Shown here: in pieces, positions 1-10,312 of the stretch
How positions within the stretch are numbered: the stretch's first letter is position 1
Layout of the letters: the number at the start of each line of letters is the position of its first letter
NCBI GenBank assembly: GCA_963801065.1
Contig: CAWDDG010000008.1
Coordinates: 930,001 to 994,000 of the forward strand
Reading direction: 5' to 3'
Source of the DNA: CAWDDG01 sp963801065
Lineage (GTDB): Bacteria > Actinomycetota > Actinomycetes > Jiangellales > Jiangellaceae
Length of the DNA stretch: 64,000 bases
Made by a program: the position numbers and the translations under genes
Notes under the pieces: generated by a model
What the model saw: only the letters and a program-made list of their open reading frames with translations
What the model was told of the DNA's origin: nothing
Database searches by the model: none

Positions 1-84
1 GTCAAGGTCGTCTTCGACATCGCGTTCGACGACGCCTACGTCGACGTCGAACGCCATCTTGCGGGGGCGTTGGCACCCGACTAG
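1..84 (+). CDS. 3' end of an unidentified gene (partial)
   Basis: Frame 1 is open from the first base and stops at TAG 82-84, giving 27 residues that end in RHLAGALAPD. The start lies outside the window. The segment is too short to assign a family. Codon use is normal for the replicon, so it is probably the real C-terminus of a protein. It converges on the minus-strand HdeD-like gene with a gap of about 55 bp. Confidence 0.5.
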   Translation, partial: VKVVFDIAFDDAYVDVERHLAGALAPD

Positions 85-139
85 GGAGCGTGCCGACGTC
101 GTGCCTCTCCGGCGCGGGCCGCCGCGATCGGAGCGCGAC

Positions 140-740
140 CTACCCGGATCCGGATGCGGAGGCGTGCCTCGCATGGGCGGTCCCGACGGTCTTGCCGGCG
201 GACCGGAGCGCGAAGGCGCCGAAGATCTCGGTGAACCCGTAGATGAGCAGGTAGAAGCCGATGAGGTTGACGAACAGCAGCACCTCGCGCAGCGGCGACC
301 CGATCGCCCAGGCCCCGAGGATGAACAGCAGCGCACCGAGCAGGATGCGCAGCCACCACCAGTCGTACTTGGGGCCGAGGAACGCGTCGATCACCGTCAG
401 GATTCCGCCGAGGACCAGGTACCAGGCGAGGAAGACCGCCATCACGTACAGCGTGCGGTCCGGCCACACGAACGCGGCGATGCCGGCGGCGATCGCGAGG
501 ACGCCGCCGACGTAGAACAACCACTGCCAGCTCTCGACCCGGCGCGCGGCCAGGAACTGGGTGAGGCCGCCGAAGATGAACGTGATGCCGGCCAGGATCG
601 CGAGCGAGTGACAGAGCGTTCGGGCGCAGGCTGAGCACGAACAGCCCGTACAGCACCGCAACGATGCCGGCGACCAGACCGACCCACCACAAACGCGCGA
701 TCTCGTGCAGCGGTGCCTCGTCGTCGAAGTCAGTGGACAT
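140..740 (-). CDS. HdeD/DUF308-like integral membrane protein (frameshifted)
   Basis: This is a small multi-pass membrane protein resembling the HdeD (DUF308) family. The start is ATG 738-740, preceded on the minus strand by GGAGGG. The first part reads MSTDFDDEAPLHEIARLWWV and a first helix (GLVAGIVAVLYGLFVLSL). The rest, in another frame, has helices such as LAILAGITFIFGGLTQFL, WLFYVGGVLAIAAGIAAFVW and VMAVFLAWYLVLGGILTVI. The switch is near base 610 and fits one extra base. About six helices of about 20 residues are expected after repair. HdeD of E. coli is linked to acid resistance, but most actinobacterial members are uncharacterised, so no specific role is claimed. Confidence 0.65.
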
Positions 741-911
741 GAATCCCTCCGGATCTGCGGTCGGCCACGAGTGTTCGAGAAAGGCTGTGGGCCGTCGCGG
801 CGAACGTGCGCGGATGCACAGTTCCCGCGTCCAAGATCGTACCGACCGCACTGCCAGGCATCACCCGCAGCGGGTGAACCCGCCGTGGCCACGGCCGAAC
901 ACGTGAAGTGA

Positions 912-1694
912 TCAGGGCGAGGCGAGGCGGTCGAGACCCCGGGGGAGCTGAACGGCCGCTGCACGGTCGAGCAGCCACAATGTGCGCTGGCGCCCCCGGG
1001 CGCCGGCGGCGGGCACCTGCACCTCTCCGGCGCCCGACAGCGCCATGCGGACGGCGGCTGCCTTGTCCTCGCCGGCGACGACGAACCACACCTCGGCAGC
1101 GGACCGGATGGCCGGCAGGGTGAGCGAGAGCCTGGTGGGCGGCGGCTTGGGTGCGCCACGTACCGCCACCACTGGGCGGTCCCGCTCGTACAGCGCCGGC
1201 TGGTCGGGAAACAGCGAGGCGACGTGCCCGTCCGGGCCCACCCCGAGCAGCAGCACGTCGAACGCCGGTACGTCCGCGTGGTCCTCCGGATGCGCAGCCG
1301 CCGCGAGCTCGGTGGCGTAATGCTGGGCGGCCGTGTCGGGGTCGCCCGCGCCGGGGCCGTCGGTCGCCGGCATGGGGTGGACCCGGGCGGCATCGACCGG
1401 AACGCGGCTGAGCAGCGCGGCGCGCGCCTGGGTCTCGTTACGCTCAGGGTCCCCGGACGGCAGGAACCGCTCGTCGCCCCACCACACGTCGAGGTGCGCC
1501 CAGTCGACGGCGGCTCGCGCCGGCGAGGCGGCGATCGCCGCGAGGGTCGCACCGGCGATGCGACCTCCCGTCAACACCACCGACGCGGTATCCCGTCCTG
1601 CCTGTACGTCGGCGATCCGGGTGATCAAGCGAGCCGCCACGGCCTTCGCGAGCATGTCCGCGTCGTGGTGCACCACCACGACGGGTGTGCTCAT
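912..1694 (-). CDS. pgl: 6-phosphogluconolactonase
   Basis: The enzyme hydrolyses 6-phosphoglucono-delta-lactone to 6-phosphogluconate, the second step of the oxidative pentose phosphate pathway in the cytosol. It has 260 residues, the usual length for the DevB/Pgl family. Family motifs are visible: VLTGGRIAG (about 40-48), WWGDERFLP (about 71-79) and GVGPDGHVASLFP (about 151-163). The start ATG 1692-1694 was chosen because it overlaps the opcA stop by 4 bp and a longer upstream extension is low-complexity Gln/Arg/Ala. It is the last gene of the tkt-tal-pgi-zwf-opcA-pgl operon and should be co-transcribed with it. Confidence 0.93.
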   Translation of the reverse strand: MSTPVVVVHHDADMLAKAVAARLITRIADVQAGRDTASVVLTGGRIAGATLAAIAASPARAAVDWAHLDVWWGDERFLPSGDPERNETQARAALLSRVPVDAARVHPMPATDGPGAGDPDTAAQHYATELAAAAHPEDHADVPAFDVLLLGVGPDGHVASLFPDQPALYERDRPVVAVRGAPKPPPTRLSLTLPAIRSAAEVWFVVAGEDKAAAVRMALSGAGEVQVPAAGARGRQRTLWLLDRAAAVQLPRGLDRLASP

Positions 1695-2665
1695 CGCGCT
1701 GCCGCCCTGCTCCGGGGCTTGCTCCGGGCCTTGCTCCGGGTGGTCCGGCCAGTCGCACGCAGCCGTTCGAGGCCGACGGAGAGCACGTCGCCGTAGACAT
1801 CGTCCGGGTCGAGCCGCCGGAGCTCCTCGGCAAGGCACTCACGGTCGAGCCGCTTGGGCAGCGCGACCCGTACGGCACGGCCCGGCACCGACAGCGTCGC
1901 GATGTCCTCGCCCGGGCGGTCCAGCTCGAGCGGGCCCGACGTCCGGTCCAATCGGGCGCTGACGAGACCGTCGACCCCGCTGGACTTGGTCCTCGTCACC
2001 GGACTCCGAAGGGACAGCGCGAGCCATCCGGCGAGCAGGTCGGCGCTCGGGCTGTCAGGGGCGCCGACGACACGCGCCGACGTGACCCGCTCGACCGGCG
2101 GCTGGTCGAGCGCCGCAGCCAGCAGGGCTCGCCAGCCGGTGATCCTCGTCCAGGCCAGGTCCGTGTCGCCTGGCCGGTAGGTGCTGGCCCGATCGGCCAG
2201 GGCCGCCAGAGGGCGCCGGCCCGCGGCGGCGTCGGTGATCCGGCGCTGGGCCAGCCGCCCGACCGGGTCGTCGGCCGGGACTGGGGGAGCTTCGCCTGGC
2301 CACCATGCCACCACGGGCGCGTCCGGCAGCAGGAGCGGGATGACCACCGACTCGGCGTGCGCCGTCAGGGGTCCGAACGTTCGCAGCACGATGACCTCGC
2401 CGGCGCCGGCGTCGCCGCCGACCCGGATCTGGGCGTCCAGCCGGGCCGAGCCCCGCGACGTGCCGCGCACGACTGCGAGGATGCGGCACGGGTGCTCGTG
2501 GCTGGCGTAGTTCGCCGACTCGATGGCCGGCTCGGCGTGTTCCTCGTCGACCACCAGCACGAGTGTCAGCACGCGGCCCAGCGCGAGCGCGCCGTACTTC
2601 TCGCGCAGGTCGACCATCCGCTTGGCGACCCCGTTCGCCGTCGTCGACGGCATGTCGATGATCAA
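1691..2665 (-). CDS. opcA: Glucose-6-phosphate dehydrogenase assembly protein OpcA
   Basis: OpcA is an actinobacterial and cyanobacterial protein needed for assembly and redox activation of Zwf. It has 324 residues, starting MIIDMPSTTANGVAKRMVDL and containing the typical ALGRVLTLVLVV segment (about 26-37) and VVAWWPGEAPP (about 118-128). The start is TTG (2663-2665), supported by GGAGG 5 nt upstream on the minus strand. The last residues are a basic Arg/Lys/Ser-rich tail. It sits between zwf and pgl as in Streptomyces and Mycobacterium, with a 4-bp overlap to pgl and a 141-bp gap to zwf. Confidence 0.9.
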   Translation of the reverse strand: MIIDMPSTTANGVAKRMVDLREKYGALALGRVLTLVLVVDEEHAEPAIESANYASHEHPCRILAVVRGTSRGSARLDAQIRVGGDAGAGEVIVLRTFGPLTAHAESVVIPLLLPDAPVVAWWPGEAPPVPADDPVGRLAQRRITDAAAGRRPLAALADRASTYRPGDTDLAWTRITGWRALLAAALDQPPVERVTSARVVGAPDSPSADLLAGWLALSLRSPVTRTKSSGVDGLVSARLDRTSGPLELDRPGEDIATLSVPGRAVRVALPKRLDRECLAEELRRLDPDDVYGDVLSVGLERLRATGRTTRSKARSKPRSRAAAR

Positions 2666-2806
2666 CGTGACCTCCCGGGCTCAGACATCAAGGTCGCACG
2701 CTGCAATGATCGCCTGCGCCAGCGCGGCTTCCTGGTCCGTCGACAGGTAACGCTACGAGCCGGGCCTGCGGCCCAGGTGGCGAGCTCGTCGAGTTCGGTC
2801 CCGGGC

Positions 2807-4366
2807 TCACGGCCGCCTCCAGATCCGGCCGTCGCGCGCCAGCATCTGGTCGGCGGTCGGGGGGCCCCAGGTGCCCGCGGGGTAGGGCTCCGGCATGCCG
2901 TGCCGCTCCCAGTAGCGCTCGATCGGGTCCAGGATCTGCCAGGACAGCTCGACCTCCTCGTGCCGCGGGAACAGCGGTGGGTCGCCGAGCAGGACGTCGA
3001 GCAAGAGCCGCTCGTAGGCCTCCGGACTGGCCTCGGTGAACGAGTGCCCGTAGCCGAAGTCCATGGTGACGTCGCGTACCTCCATGGCGGTGCCTGGCAC
3101 CTTCGACCCGAACCGCATTGTCACGCCTTCGTCCGGCTGCACGCGAACGACCAGTGCGTTCTCGCCGAGTTCCTCGGTGGCCGTGGACTCGAACGGCAGG
3201 TGGGGCGCCCGCTTGAACACGACCGCGACCTCGGTGACCCGGCGGCCCAGCCGTTTGCCGGTTCGCAGGTAGAACGGCACCCCCGCCCAGCGCCGGGTGT
3301 CGATGTCGAGCCGCACAGCGGCGTACGTCTCGGTGAGCGATTCGGCCGGGATGCCCTCCTCCTCGAGGTAGCCGGGCACCTTGACCCCGCCGGCCCATCC
3401 TTCGGTGTACTGGCCGCGAGCTGTGTGCCGGCCGAGGTCGCGCGGTAGCCGAACGGCCGACAGGATCTTCTCCTTCTCGGCGCGCAGGTCCTTGGCGTCG
3501 AAGGACACCGGCTCCTCCATCGCGATCAGGGCCAGCAGTTGGATCAGGTGGTTCTGGATGACGTCGCGGGCGGCGCCGATGCCGTCGTAGTAGCCGGCCC
3601 GGCTCTCGATGCCGGCGTCCTCGGCCATCGTGATCTGCACGTGGTCGACGGAGTTGGCGTTCCAGATCGGCTCGAAGAGCTGGTTGGCGAAGCGCAGCGC
3701 CATGATGTTCTGGACGGTCTCCTTGCCCAGGTAGTGGTCGATCCGGAAGACCGCGTCGGCCGGGAAGATCGCCTCGACGGTGTTGTTGAGCTCGCGCGCG
3801 CTCGCCAGGTCGTGCCCGAACGGCTTCTCGATCACGACACGGCGCCACTGGTCGGGGTCGTCGGGCTCGGCCAGCCGCGAGCGGGCGAGCTGCTTGCACA
3901 CCACGTCGAAGAACTTGGGCGGGATGGACAGGTAGAACGCGTAGTTGCCGCCCGTGCCCTGTTCATCGTCCAACGCACGGACGGTCTCGGCCAGCCGGTC
4001 GAACGCGTCGTCGTCGGAGAAGTCGCCCGGCACGAACCGAAACCCCTGCGCGAGCTGGCGCCACGAGGCCTCGCGGAACGGTGTCCGGGCGTACTGGCGT
4101 ACGGCCTCCTTGACCTGCCGGTCGAAGTCCTGGTTTGCCCAGTCACGGCGGGCGAAGCCGACCAGCGAGAACCCTGGGGGGAGCAGGCCCCGGTTGGCCA
4201 GGTCGTAGATCGCGGGCATCAACTTCTTGCGGGCCAGGTCGCCGGTGACCCCGAAGATGACCAGACCGCACGGGCCCGCGATCCGCGGGAGCCGCTTGTC
4301 CCGTGGGTCGCGCAAGGGATTCGCTGACGAGGACTCACTGCAGGACCTCGAGCAGCTGCGCGACAC
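2807..4366 (-). CDS. zwf: Glucose-6-phosphate 1-dehydrogenase
   Basis: The enzyme oxidises glucose 6-phosphate to 6-phosphogluconolactone with NADP+ (or NAD+). It has 519 residues, a normal length. The nucleotide-binding motif GVTGDLARKK is at about 39-48, EKPFGHD at about 179-185, and the substrate/catalytic motif RIDHYLGKE with the active-site His at about 207-215. The start is uncertain. ATG 4366 gives a Ser-rich leader and overlaps the end of pgi by 32 bp; no good GTG lies closer to the conserved NPLRD segment. It is clean of frameshifts, unlike its upstream neighbours tal and tkt. It works with OpcA and Pgl encoded just downstream. Confidence 0.93.
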   Translation of the reverse strand: MSRSCSRSCSESSSANPLRDPRDKRLPRIAGPCGLVIFGVTGDLARKKLMPAIYDLANRGLLPPGFSLVGFARRDWANQDFDRQVKEAVRQYARTPFREASWRQLAQGFRFVPGDFSDDDAFDRLAETVRALDDEQGTGGNYAFYLSIPPKFFDVVCKQLARSRLAEPDDPDQWRRVVIEKPFGHDLASARELNNTVEAIFPADAVFRIDHYLGKETVQNIMALRFANQLFEPIWNANSVDHVQITMAEDAGIESRAGYYDGIGAARDVIQNHLIQLLALIAMEEPVSFDAKDLRAEKEKILSAVRLPRDLGRHTARGQYTEGWAGGVKVPGYLEEEGIPAESLTETYAAVRLDIDTRRWAGVPFYLRTGKRLGRRVTEVAVVFKRAPHLPFESTATEELGENALVVRVQPDEGVTMRFGSKVPGTAMEVRDVTMDFGYGHSFTEASPEAYERLLLDVLLGDPPLFPRHEEVELSWQILDPIERYWERHGMPEPYPAGTWGPPTADQMLARDGRIWRRP

Positions 4367-5921
4367 CCGCCTTGCGGTCGGTCAGGTGCAGCCGCAGCAC
4401 CGGCCGGCCGTGGTCGGCGAGGACCTGCGCGTCGCCGGCCGCCTGTGCCGTGATCAGCTGGCCGAAGGTGAAGGGCCGGTCGGGCACCGGGACGTCCTCG
4501 GTCGACGCGCCGGTGATCTGCAGGAACACGCCAACTGGCGGCCCGCCCTTGTGGTACTGGCCAGTGGAGTGCAGGAAGCGCGGGCCCCACCCGAAGGTCA
4601 CCGGACGCTCGGTCCGCAATGCCAACGGGCGGCGCACGCCGGCCAGCGCGGAGTCGTCGCCCTCCCGGTCCAGGTAGGCCATGACGGCGACGTACCCACG
4701 CTTGTCCAGGGTGCCGACCAGCGCCTCGACAGCCCCCGGGAGCGCGTCGACGCCGTCCAGCAGCCCATCGGTGCCGCGCACCTCGACCGCACCGTCGACG
4801 AAGGCCGGCGGCTCCGGCTCGGGCCGGACGTCGAGCAGGCCGCGGGCGGCCTTCTTGGCGCTCTCGACGTCGGGCTGGTCGAACGGGTTGATCCCGATGA
4901 CCCGGCCGGCCACGGCGGTTGCGTACTCCCAGAGCAGGAACTGCGCACCCAGCGGCCCATCGACACTGACACCGTCGTCGGGCGCGGCGGACGCACCGAC
5001 GACGATCGGCAGGACGTCGTCGGCGGGCCACCGCACCTCGGGGTCGTCGACGCCGGAGAGGGCGATCGGGAGCAGGCCTGTGCCGTCCTTCCCGGTCGAC
5101 TCGGCGATCAGCTGCTCGGCCCAGTCGGCGAACCCGACGATGCCGGAGCCGGCGTCGGCGACCGCGACCTTGTCGCGCCCCCGGGCAGGAGCGCCGCCGA
5201 GGGCGGCTCCCAGGACCAGCGCCGGGTTGGCTGCGTCATCTGCCAGCAGGGACGGTGCCGCCGAGGCGGCCTCGTCGAGCAGAGCCGAGACGTCGGCACC
5301 GGCCAGCCCGGACGGCACCAGCCCGAAGGCGGTCAAGGCGGAGTAGCGGCCGCCCACGGTCGAGTCGGCGAGGAAGACCCGCCGGTACCCCGTGCCGGCC
5401 GCGAGGTCGGCCAGGGCCGAGCCCTCGTCGGTGACTGCGACCATCCGCGACCCGGGCCCGATCCCCGCAGCGCGGAATGCGGCCTCGAACGCCCGGCGCT
5501 GGCTGTCGGTCTCGAGGGTCGAGCCGGACTTGCTGGACACCACGACCACGGTGCGGTCCAGCCGGTCGGCCAGCGCCCGCCGGACCGGGCCGGGGTCGGT
5601 CGTGTCGAGGACGGTGAGATCGACACCGGAGGTGCGGGTAACCACCTCGGGTGCGAGCGACGACCCGCCCATCCCGCACAGCACGATGCGGTCGAGCCCC
5701 TCGACGCGAAGTTCGGCGACCAGAGCCTCGATCTCCGCGAGCAGCGGCCGCGACGTCTCGTAGAGGTGGACCCAGCCGAGCCGGACCGCCGCCTCCTCCT
5801 GCGCCGCTGGGCCCCAGAGGGTCGCGTCACCGGCGGCGATCCGGGACAGGACGCGGTCGTCGACGAGCTGTGCGACCAGCGCGTCGTCGGCGTCGTCGAC
5901 TGAGACCCGCACGCCTCCCAT
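4335..5921 (-). CDS. pgi: Glucose-6-phosphate isomerase
   Basis: Interconverts glucose 6-phosphate and fructose 6-phosphate, linking glycolysis to the pentose phosphate pathway. There are 528 residues, of the actinobacterial type encoded next to tal. Conserved SIS-fold segments are visible: CGMGGSSLAPEV (about 97-108), VVVVSSKSGSTLET (phosphate-binding) and the late segment GQYHKGGPPVGVFLQI. The start ATG 5921 overlaps the tal stop as TGATG; an in-frame GTG lies just before it. It is co-directional with tal and zwf and translationally coupled to tal. Confidence 0.9.
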   Translation of the reverse strand: MGGVRVSVDDADDALVAQLVDDRVLSRIAAGDATLWGPAAQEEAAVRLGWVHLYETSRPLLAEIEALVAELRVEGLDRIVLCGMGGSSLAPEVVTRTSGVDLTVLDTTDPGPVRRALADRLDRTVVVVSSKSGSTLETDSQRRAFEAAFRAAGIGPGSRMVAVTDEGSALADLAAGTGYRRVFLADSTVGGRYSALTAFGLVPSGLAGADVSALLDEAASAAPSLLADDAANPALVLGAALGGAPARGRDKVAVADAGSGIVGFADWAEQLIAESTGKDGTGLLPIALSGVDDPEVRWPADDVLPIVVGASAAPDDGVSVDGPLGAQFLLWEYATAVAGRVIGINPFDQPDVESAKKAARGLLDVRPEPEPPAFVDGAVEVRGTDGLLDGVDALPGAVEALVGTLDKRGYVAVMAYLDREGDDSALAGVRRPLALRTERPVTFGWGPRFLHSTGQYHKGGPPVGVFLQITGASTEDVPVPDRPFTFGQLITAQAAGDAQVLADHGRPVLRLHLTDRKAGVAQLLEVLQ

Positions 5922-7034
5922 CACCGGGCCGCCTGGAGCTTGGCATCCACAGAGGAGAGCAGGTCGGCCCAGCTGGTCTCGAACTTCTCGACGCCCTCGT
6001 CCTCGAGCACCCGACCGACGGCGTCCATGTCGACGCCGACCGCGGCCAGCGCGTCGAACGCCGACCGCGCTGCCTGGTAGGACCCGCGCACCGTGTCGCC
6101 GCGTATCGCGCCGTGGTCGGCGACGGCCTCGATGGTCTGCTCGGGCATCGTGTTGACGGTGTCCGGAGCGACCAGCTCCGTGACGTAGAGCGTGTCCGGG
6201 TAGTCGGGGTTCTTCGTCGACGTGGAGGCCCACAGCGGGCGCTGGCGAGTGGCCCCGGCGGCCTCGAGCCGTTGCCAGCGCTCGGCAGCAATGACTTCCT
6301 CGTAGGCCTGGTAGGCGAGCTGCGCGTTGGCGACGGCCGCCTTGCCACGCAGCGCGAGGGCGGCCTCGGTGTCGATGGTCTCCAGCCGCTTGTCGACCTC
6401 CGAGTCGACCCGGCTGACGAAGAACGATGCGACCGACTCGATCCCGGCGAGCGACTCGCCGGCGGCGACCCGTTGCTCGAGGCCGGTCTGGTATGCGTCC
6501 ATGACCTCGCGGTAGCGCTCGATGGAGAAGATCAGTGTGACGTTGACGCTGATGCCGTCGGCGATGGCCGCGGTGATGGCGGGCAGTCCGGCTCTGGTCG
6601 CCGGGATCTTGATGAACATGTTCGGCCGGTCGACCTCGCCCCACAGGTCGTGAGCCTGCGCGATCGTCGCCGCGGTGTCGTTGGCGAGCCGGGGATCGAC
6701 CTCGAGGGAGACCCGGCCGTCGAGCCCTCCGGTCCGGTCGACGACGGGCGCCGAGCAGGTCGCACGCCGCCCGCACGTCGTCGGTGGTGAGGTCGCGGAC
6801 CGCGGCGTCCGCGTCGGAGCCCCGCAGTGCATGCATGCGGAGCTGGTCGTCGTACGCGGTGCTCTTGGTGATCGCCGCCTGGAAGATCGTCGGGTTGCTG
6901 GTGACGCCGACGACCTGGCGCTCGTCGACCAGCCATTGCAGGTTGCCGCTCGAGAGCCGTTCTCGCGACAGGTCGTCCAGCCAGATCGCCACCCCCTGGT
7001 CGGCGAGCTGGCGGAGAGGTCGTCGGTCATGCAT
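5921..7034 (-). CDS. tal: Transaldolase (one frameshift near 6750)
   Basis: Transfers a dihydroxyacetone unit between sugar phosphates in the non-oxidative pentose phosphate branch. The N-terminal part (LADQGVAIWLDDLSRERL, VVGVTSNPTIFQAAI) is in one frame and the remainder (VDRTGGLDGRVSLEVDPRLA, MFIKIPATRAG, WASTSTKNPDYPDTLYV with the Schiff-base Lys in STSTKNP) in another. Removing one G in the CTCGGCGCCC context near 6750 restores a single frame of about 370 residues, the normal length. The start ATG 7034 follows GGAGGACACC. A second overlapping ATG four bases downstream is in another frame, so the exact N-terminus is uncertain. Confidence 0.88.
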
Positions 7035-7062
7035 GGTGTCCTCCGGGTGAGTCGGTGGACGT

Positions 7063-9181
7063 TCAGCGTGCTGCTTCGATGGACTCCTTCGCGGCAGCAA
7101 CGACAGCCTCCGCGGTAATCCCGAACTCGCGGAAGAGTGTCTTGTAGTCGGCCGAGGCGCCGAAGTGCTCGAGGCTCACCGCATCGGCCGGCGTCGCCGA
7201 CGACATCGCGCCACCCCTGCGCGACGGCGGCCTCGACCGAGACCCGGGCCCGCACGCGAGGAGGCAGCACGCTGTCGCGGTACGTCGCGTCCTGCATGAA
7301 GAACCACTCGCGGCACGGCATCGACACGACCCGGGCCCGAATGCCGTCGGCGGCGAGCATCTCGCGGGCGGCGACGGCGAGCTGCACCTCGGAACCGGTG
7401 CCGACGAGGACGACGTCCGGCTCGCCCTCGGCGTCGACGAGCACGTATGCGCCCCGGACCACGCCTTCGGCGTCGGCGTAGCCGTCGGTGCCACGCGGGA
7501 AGGTCGGCACGTTCTGGCGGGTCAGGCAGATGCCCGCGGGCCGTGCGGCGTCGGTGGCGTGGTGCTCCAGGATCGTGCGCCAGGCGACGGCGGTCTCGTT
7601 CGCGTCAGCCGGGCGGACGACGTCGAGGCCGGGTATCGCACGCAGCGCGGCGAGATGCTCGACCGGCTGGTGGGTCGGGCCCGTCCTCGCCGAGTCCGAT
7701 GGAGTCGTGCGTCCAGACGTACGTGACGGGCAGACCCATCAGCGCCGCCAGCCGGACCGCCGGGCGCATGTAGTCGCTGAAGACGAGGAACGTGCCGCCG
7801 TACGGTCTGGTGAGCCCGTGCAGCGCGATGCCGTTGAGGATCGAGCCCATCGCGTGCTCGCGGATGCCGAAATGCAGGACGCGCCCGTACCAGTCGCCCT
7901 CGAACTCCTTGCTCGACCGGTCCGGGCGGCAGGAACGAGAGCTGGTCCTTCGGCGTGGTGTTGTTACTGCCCGCGAGGTCGGCCGAGCCGCCCCAGAGCT
8001 CGGGGAGCACCGGCGCCAGCGCCGACAGCACATCGCCGGACGCCTTGCGGGTGGCGACGTCCTTGCCAGGCTCGAAGGTCGGCAGCGCGTCGGTCCAGCC
8101 GTCCGGGCAGCTCGGCAGCGGACAAGCGCGAGAGCAGCGCGGCCCGCTCGGGCTGCGCAGCGCGCCACGCGGCGAACCGCACGTCCCACTCGGCGTGAAG
8201 CGCGGCACCGCGTTCGCGGACACCGAGCGCGTGCTCACGGACGTCGTCCGAGACCTGGAACGTCTTCCCGGGGTCGAAGCCGAGGATCTTCTTGGTGGCC
8301 GCGACCTCCTCGGCGCCCAGCGCGGTTCCGTGCGCCGTGCCGGTGTTCTGCTTGGTCGGCGCGGGCCAGGCGATGATGGTCCGCAGCGCGATGAACGACG
8401 GCCGTTCGGTCTCGGCCCGGGCAGCCTCCAGCGCGGCGTGCAGCGCAGCGACGTCCTCGTGGTACGGGCCGTCCGGGCGTTCGCCGCCGAGCCAGTCGAC
8501 GGTCTGCACCTGCCAGCCGTACGCCTCGTAGCGGGCCTGCACCTGCTCGGAGAAGGCGACGCTGGTGTCGTCCTCGATGGAGATCTGGTTGTCGTCCCAG
8601 ATCAACACCAGGTTGCCCAGCCGCTGGGTGCCGGCCAACGACGACGCCTCGCCGGACAACCCCTCCTGCATGTCGCCGTCGGAGGCGATGCACCAGATCG
8701 TGTGGTCGAAGACGCTCTGGCCCGGCTGGCGGCATCGGGGTCGAGCAGTCCGCGGGTGCGGCGGGCGGCCATGGCCATGCCCACGGCGTTGCCGACACCC
8801 TGGCCGAGCGGGCCGGTCGTGGTCTCGACGCCGACTGTGTGATGGACCTCGGGGTGGCCGGGCGTGGTCGAGCCCCAGGTGCGCAGCGACGCGAGGTCGT
8901 CGAGGGTCATCGGGTAGCCCGACAGATAGAGCTGGATGTACAGCGTCAGGCTGGAGTGGCCGGCGGAGAGCACGAAGCGGTCGCGGCCGAGCCAGTCCGG
9001 GTCGGCGGGATCGTGGCGGAGGAAGCGCTGGAACAGACACGTACGCCGCCGGCGCCAGGCTCATCGCGGTGCCCGGGTGACCGTTGCCGACCTTCTGGAC
9101 GGCGTCCATCGCGAGCACGCGGATCGTGTCGACGGCCCGCCGGTCCAGCTCGGTCCAGTCGAGAGCGGTCTTGTCGGCCAC
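7063..9181 (-). CDS. tkt: Transketolase (about six frameshifts)
   Basis: A thiamine-diphosphate enzyme that moves two-carbon units between sugar phosphates. The full family architecture is present but spread over three frames: KVGNGHPGTAMSLAP, LSAGHSSLTLYIQLYLSGY, IASDGDMQEGLSGEASSLAG (ThDP/Mg motif), [39 protein letters not shown], and a normal C-terminus ending KESIEAAR. Breaks are near 9037, 8730, 8104, 7923, 7678 and 7196. Five fit one extra base, four of these in G/C runs such as CCCGGAC; the one near 8730 fits a lost base. The total length matches about 700 residues. The start GTG 9181 begins MADKTALDWTELD. It is the first gene of the operon, divergent from ctaB. Confidence 0.88.
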
Positions 9182-9304
9182 CGGGGTCCGGCTCCTCTCG
9201 CGGGGGAATCAGTGGACGAGCGCGTGGCGTGCTCACGGCCCCGTCCGAGCCTACCCACCGCCTCCCGCGTACGCGTCCCGCTGCTGCGCTCCCGGGCCTC
9301 CGGC

Positions 9305-9310
9305 TAGACT
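9305..9310 (+). promoter_or_regulatory. Candidate -10 element (TAGACT) upstream of ctaB
   Basis: TAGACT matches the actinobacterial TANNNT -10 consensus and lies about 58 bp before the ctaB GTG. It is in the 187-bp region between the divergent tkt and ctaB starts. No convincing -35 is seen. Confidence 0.35.
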
Positions 9311-9368
9311 CGCGACCGTCCCGCGCCGGCCCGGTTGGGCCGCGCTCCTGCGGCACCCGAGGTAGGTC

Positions 9369-10312
9369 GTGACGGCCGTCGAGCCCAGCACCACGACGGA
9401 TGCACGACCGGCGGCTCCTCCCTCGTGGCGTCGGACTGTCGGCGTCTACGTCTCGCTGATGAAGCTGCGCGTCGTCGAGCTACTGCTCGTGACGACGTTG
9501 CCGGCCATGGTGCTCGCGGCTCGAGGGCTGCCGCCGCTCGGGCTCGTCGGCGGCGACCTTGGCCGGCGGCACGCTGGCCGCCGGCAGCGCCCACGCCTTC
9601 AACCAGGTGCTCGAGCGCGACATCGACGCGGTGATGCGGCGCACCCGCCGGCGGGCGGTGGCGACGGCCGCCGTCTCGCCACAGGCTGCCGCGTTGTTCG
9701 CCGCGGTCGTTGCTCCTCGCGGCCGTGGCGCTGATGCTGGCCTTCGTCAACCCGCTCGCCGCAGCGCTCACCGTCGCGGCAAACGTCTTCTACGTCGTCG
9801 TGTACACCGTGCTGCTCAAACGGCGGACGTCGCAGAACATCGTGTGGGGCGGCGTGGCCGGCTGCCTGCCGACACTGATCGGCTGGGCCGCGGTGACGGA
9901 GTCGCTGGCGTGGTCGCCGGTGCTGCTGTTCCTCGTCGTCTTCTTCTGGACCCCTCCGCACTACTGGCCACTGGCGATGCGTTTCCGCGACGACTACGCC
10001 CGGGCCGGCGTACCGATGCTGCCTGTGGTGGCGTCGGCGCGGGTCGTGGCCACTCAGATCCTCGCGTACTCGTGGGCCATGGTCGCGACGACGCTCGCGC
10101 TGTGGCGGGTGGCCGGCCTGGGCTGGCTCTACGGCGTGCTGGCGACACTGGCCGGTGTCTGGTTCCTGGCCGAGGCGCACCGGCTCCATACCCGAGCCAG
10201 GTCCGACGGCAGTGGCGCCGGCCTGAAGGCGATGCGCCTGTTCCACGGCTCGATCACGTACCTCACCGTCGTGTTCGCCGCCGTCGCCCTCGACGTGCTG
10301 CTGTCGACATGA
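9369..10312 (+). CDS. ctaB: Protoheme IX farnesyltransferase (heme O synthase), two frameshifts
   Basis: Farnesylates heme b to heme O for cytochrome c oxidase; a UbiA-family membrane enzyme. The N-terminal segment (VGVYVSLMKLRVVELLLVTTL), the prenyl-diphosphate-binding Asp region (RDIDAVMRRTRRR) and the C-terminal helices (PTLIGWAAVTESLAW, FFWTPPHYWPLAMRFRDDYA, second Asp-rich motif) lie in three successive frames. One extra base near 9552 and one near 9709 explain both shifts, giving about 313 residues and 8-9 helices. The start is GTG 9369. The product is the substrate of CtaA, encoded convergently about 700 bp away. Confidence 0.88.

Noticed and set aside
1685..3448. Long open frame on the plus strand over pgl, opcA and zwf
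   Set aside because: It is antisense to three clearly conserved genes and has Arg/Gln-rich, non-protein-like composition. Such frames arise from the third-position G/C bias.
7063..9181. Transketolase as a true pseudogene
   Set aside because: All conserved blocks are present in order, and the breaks are mostly single extra bases in a central metabolic gene. Sequencing error is more likely.
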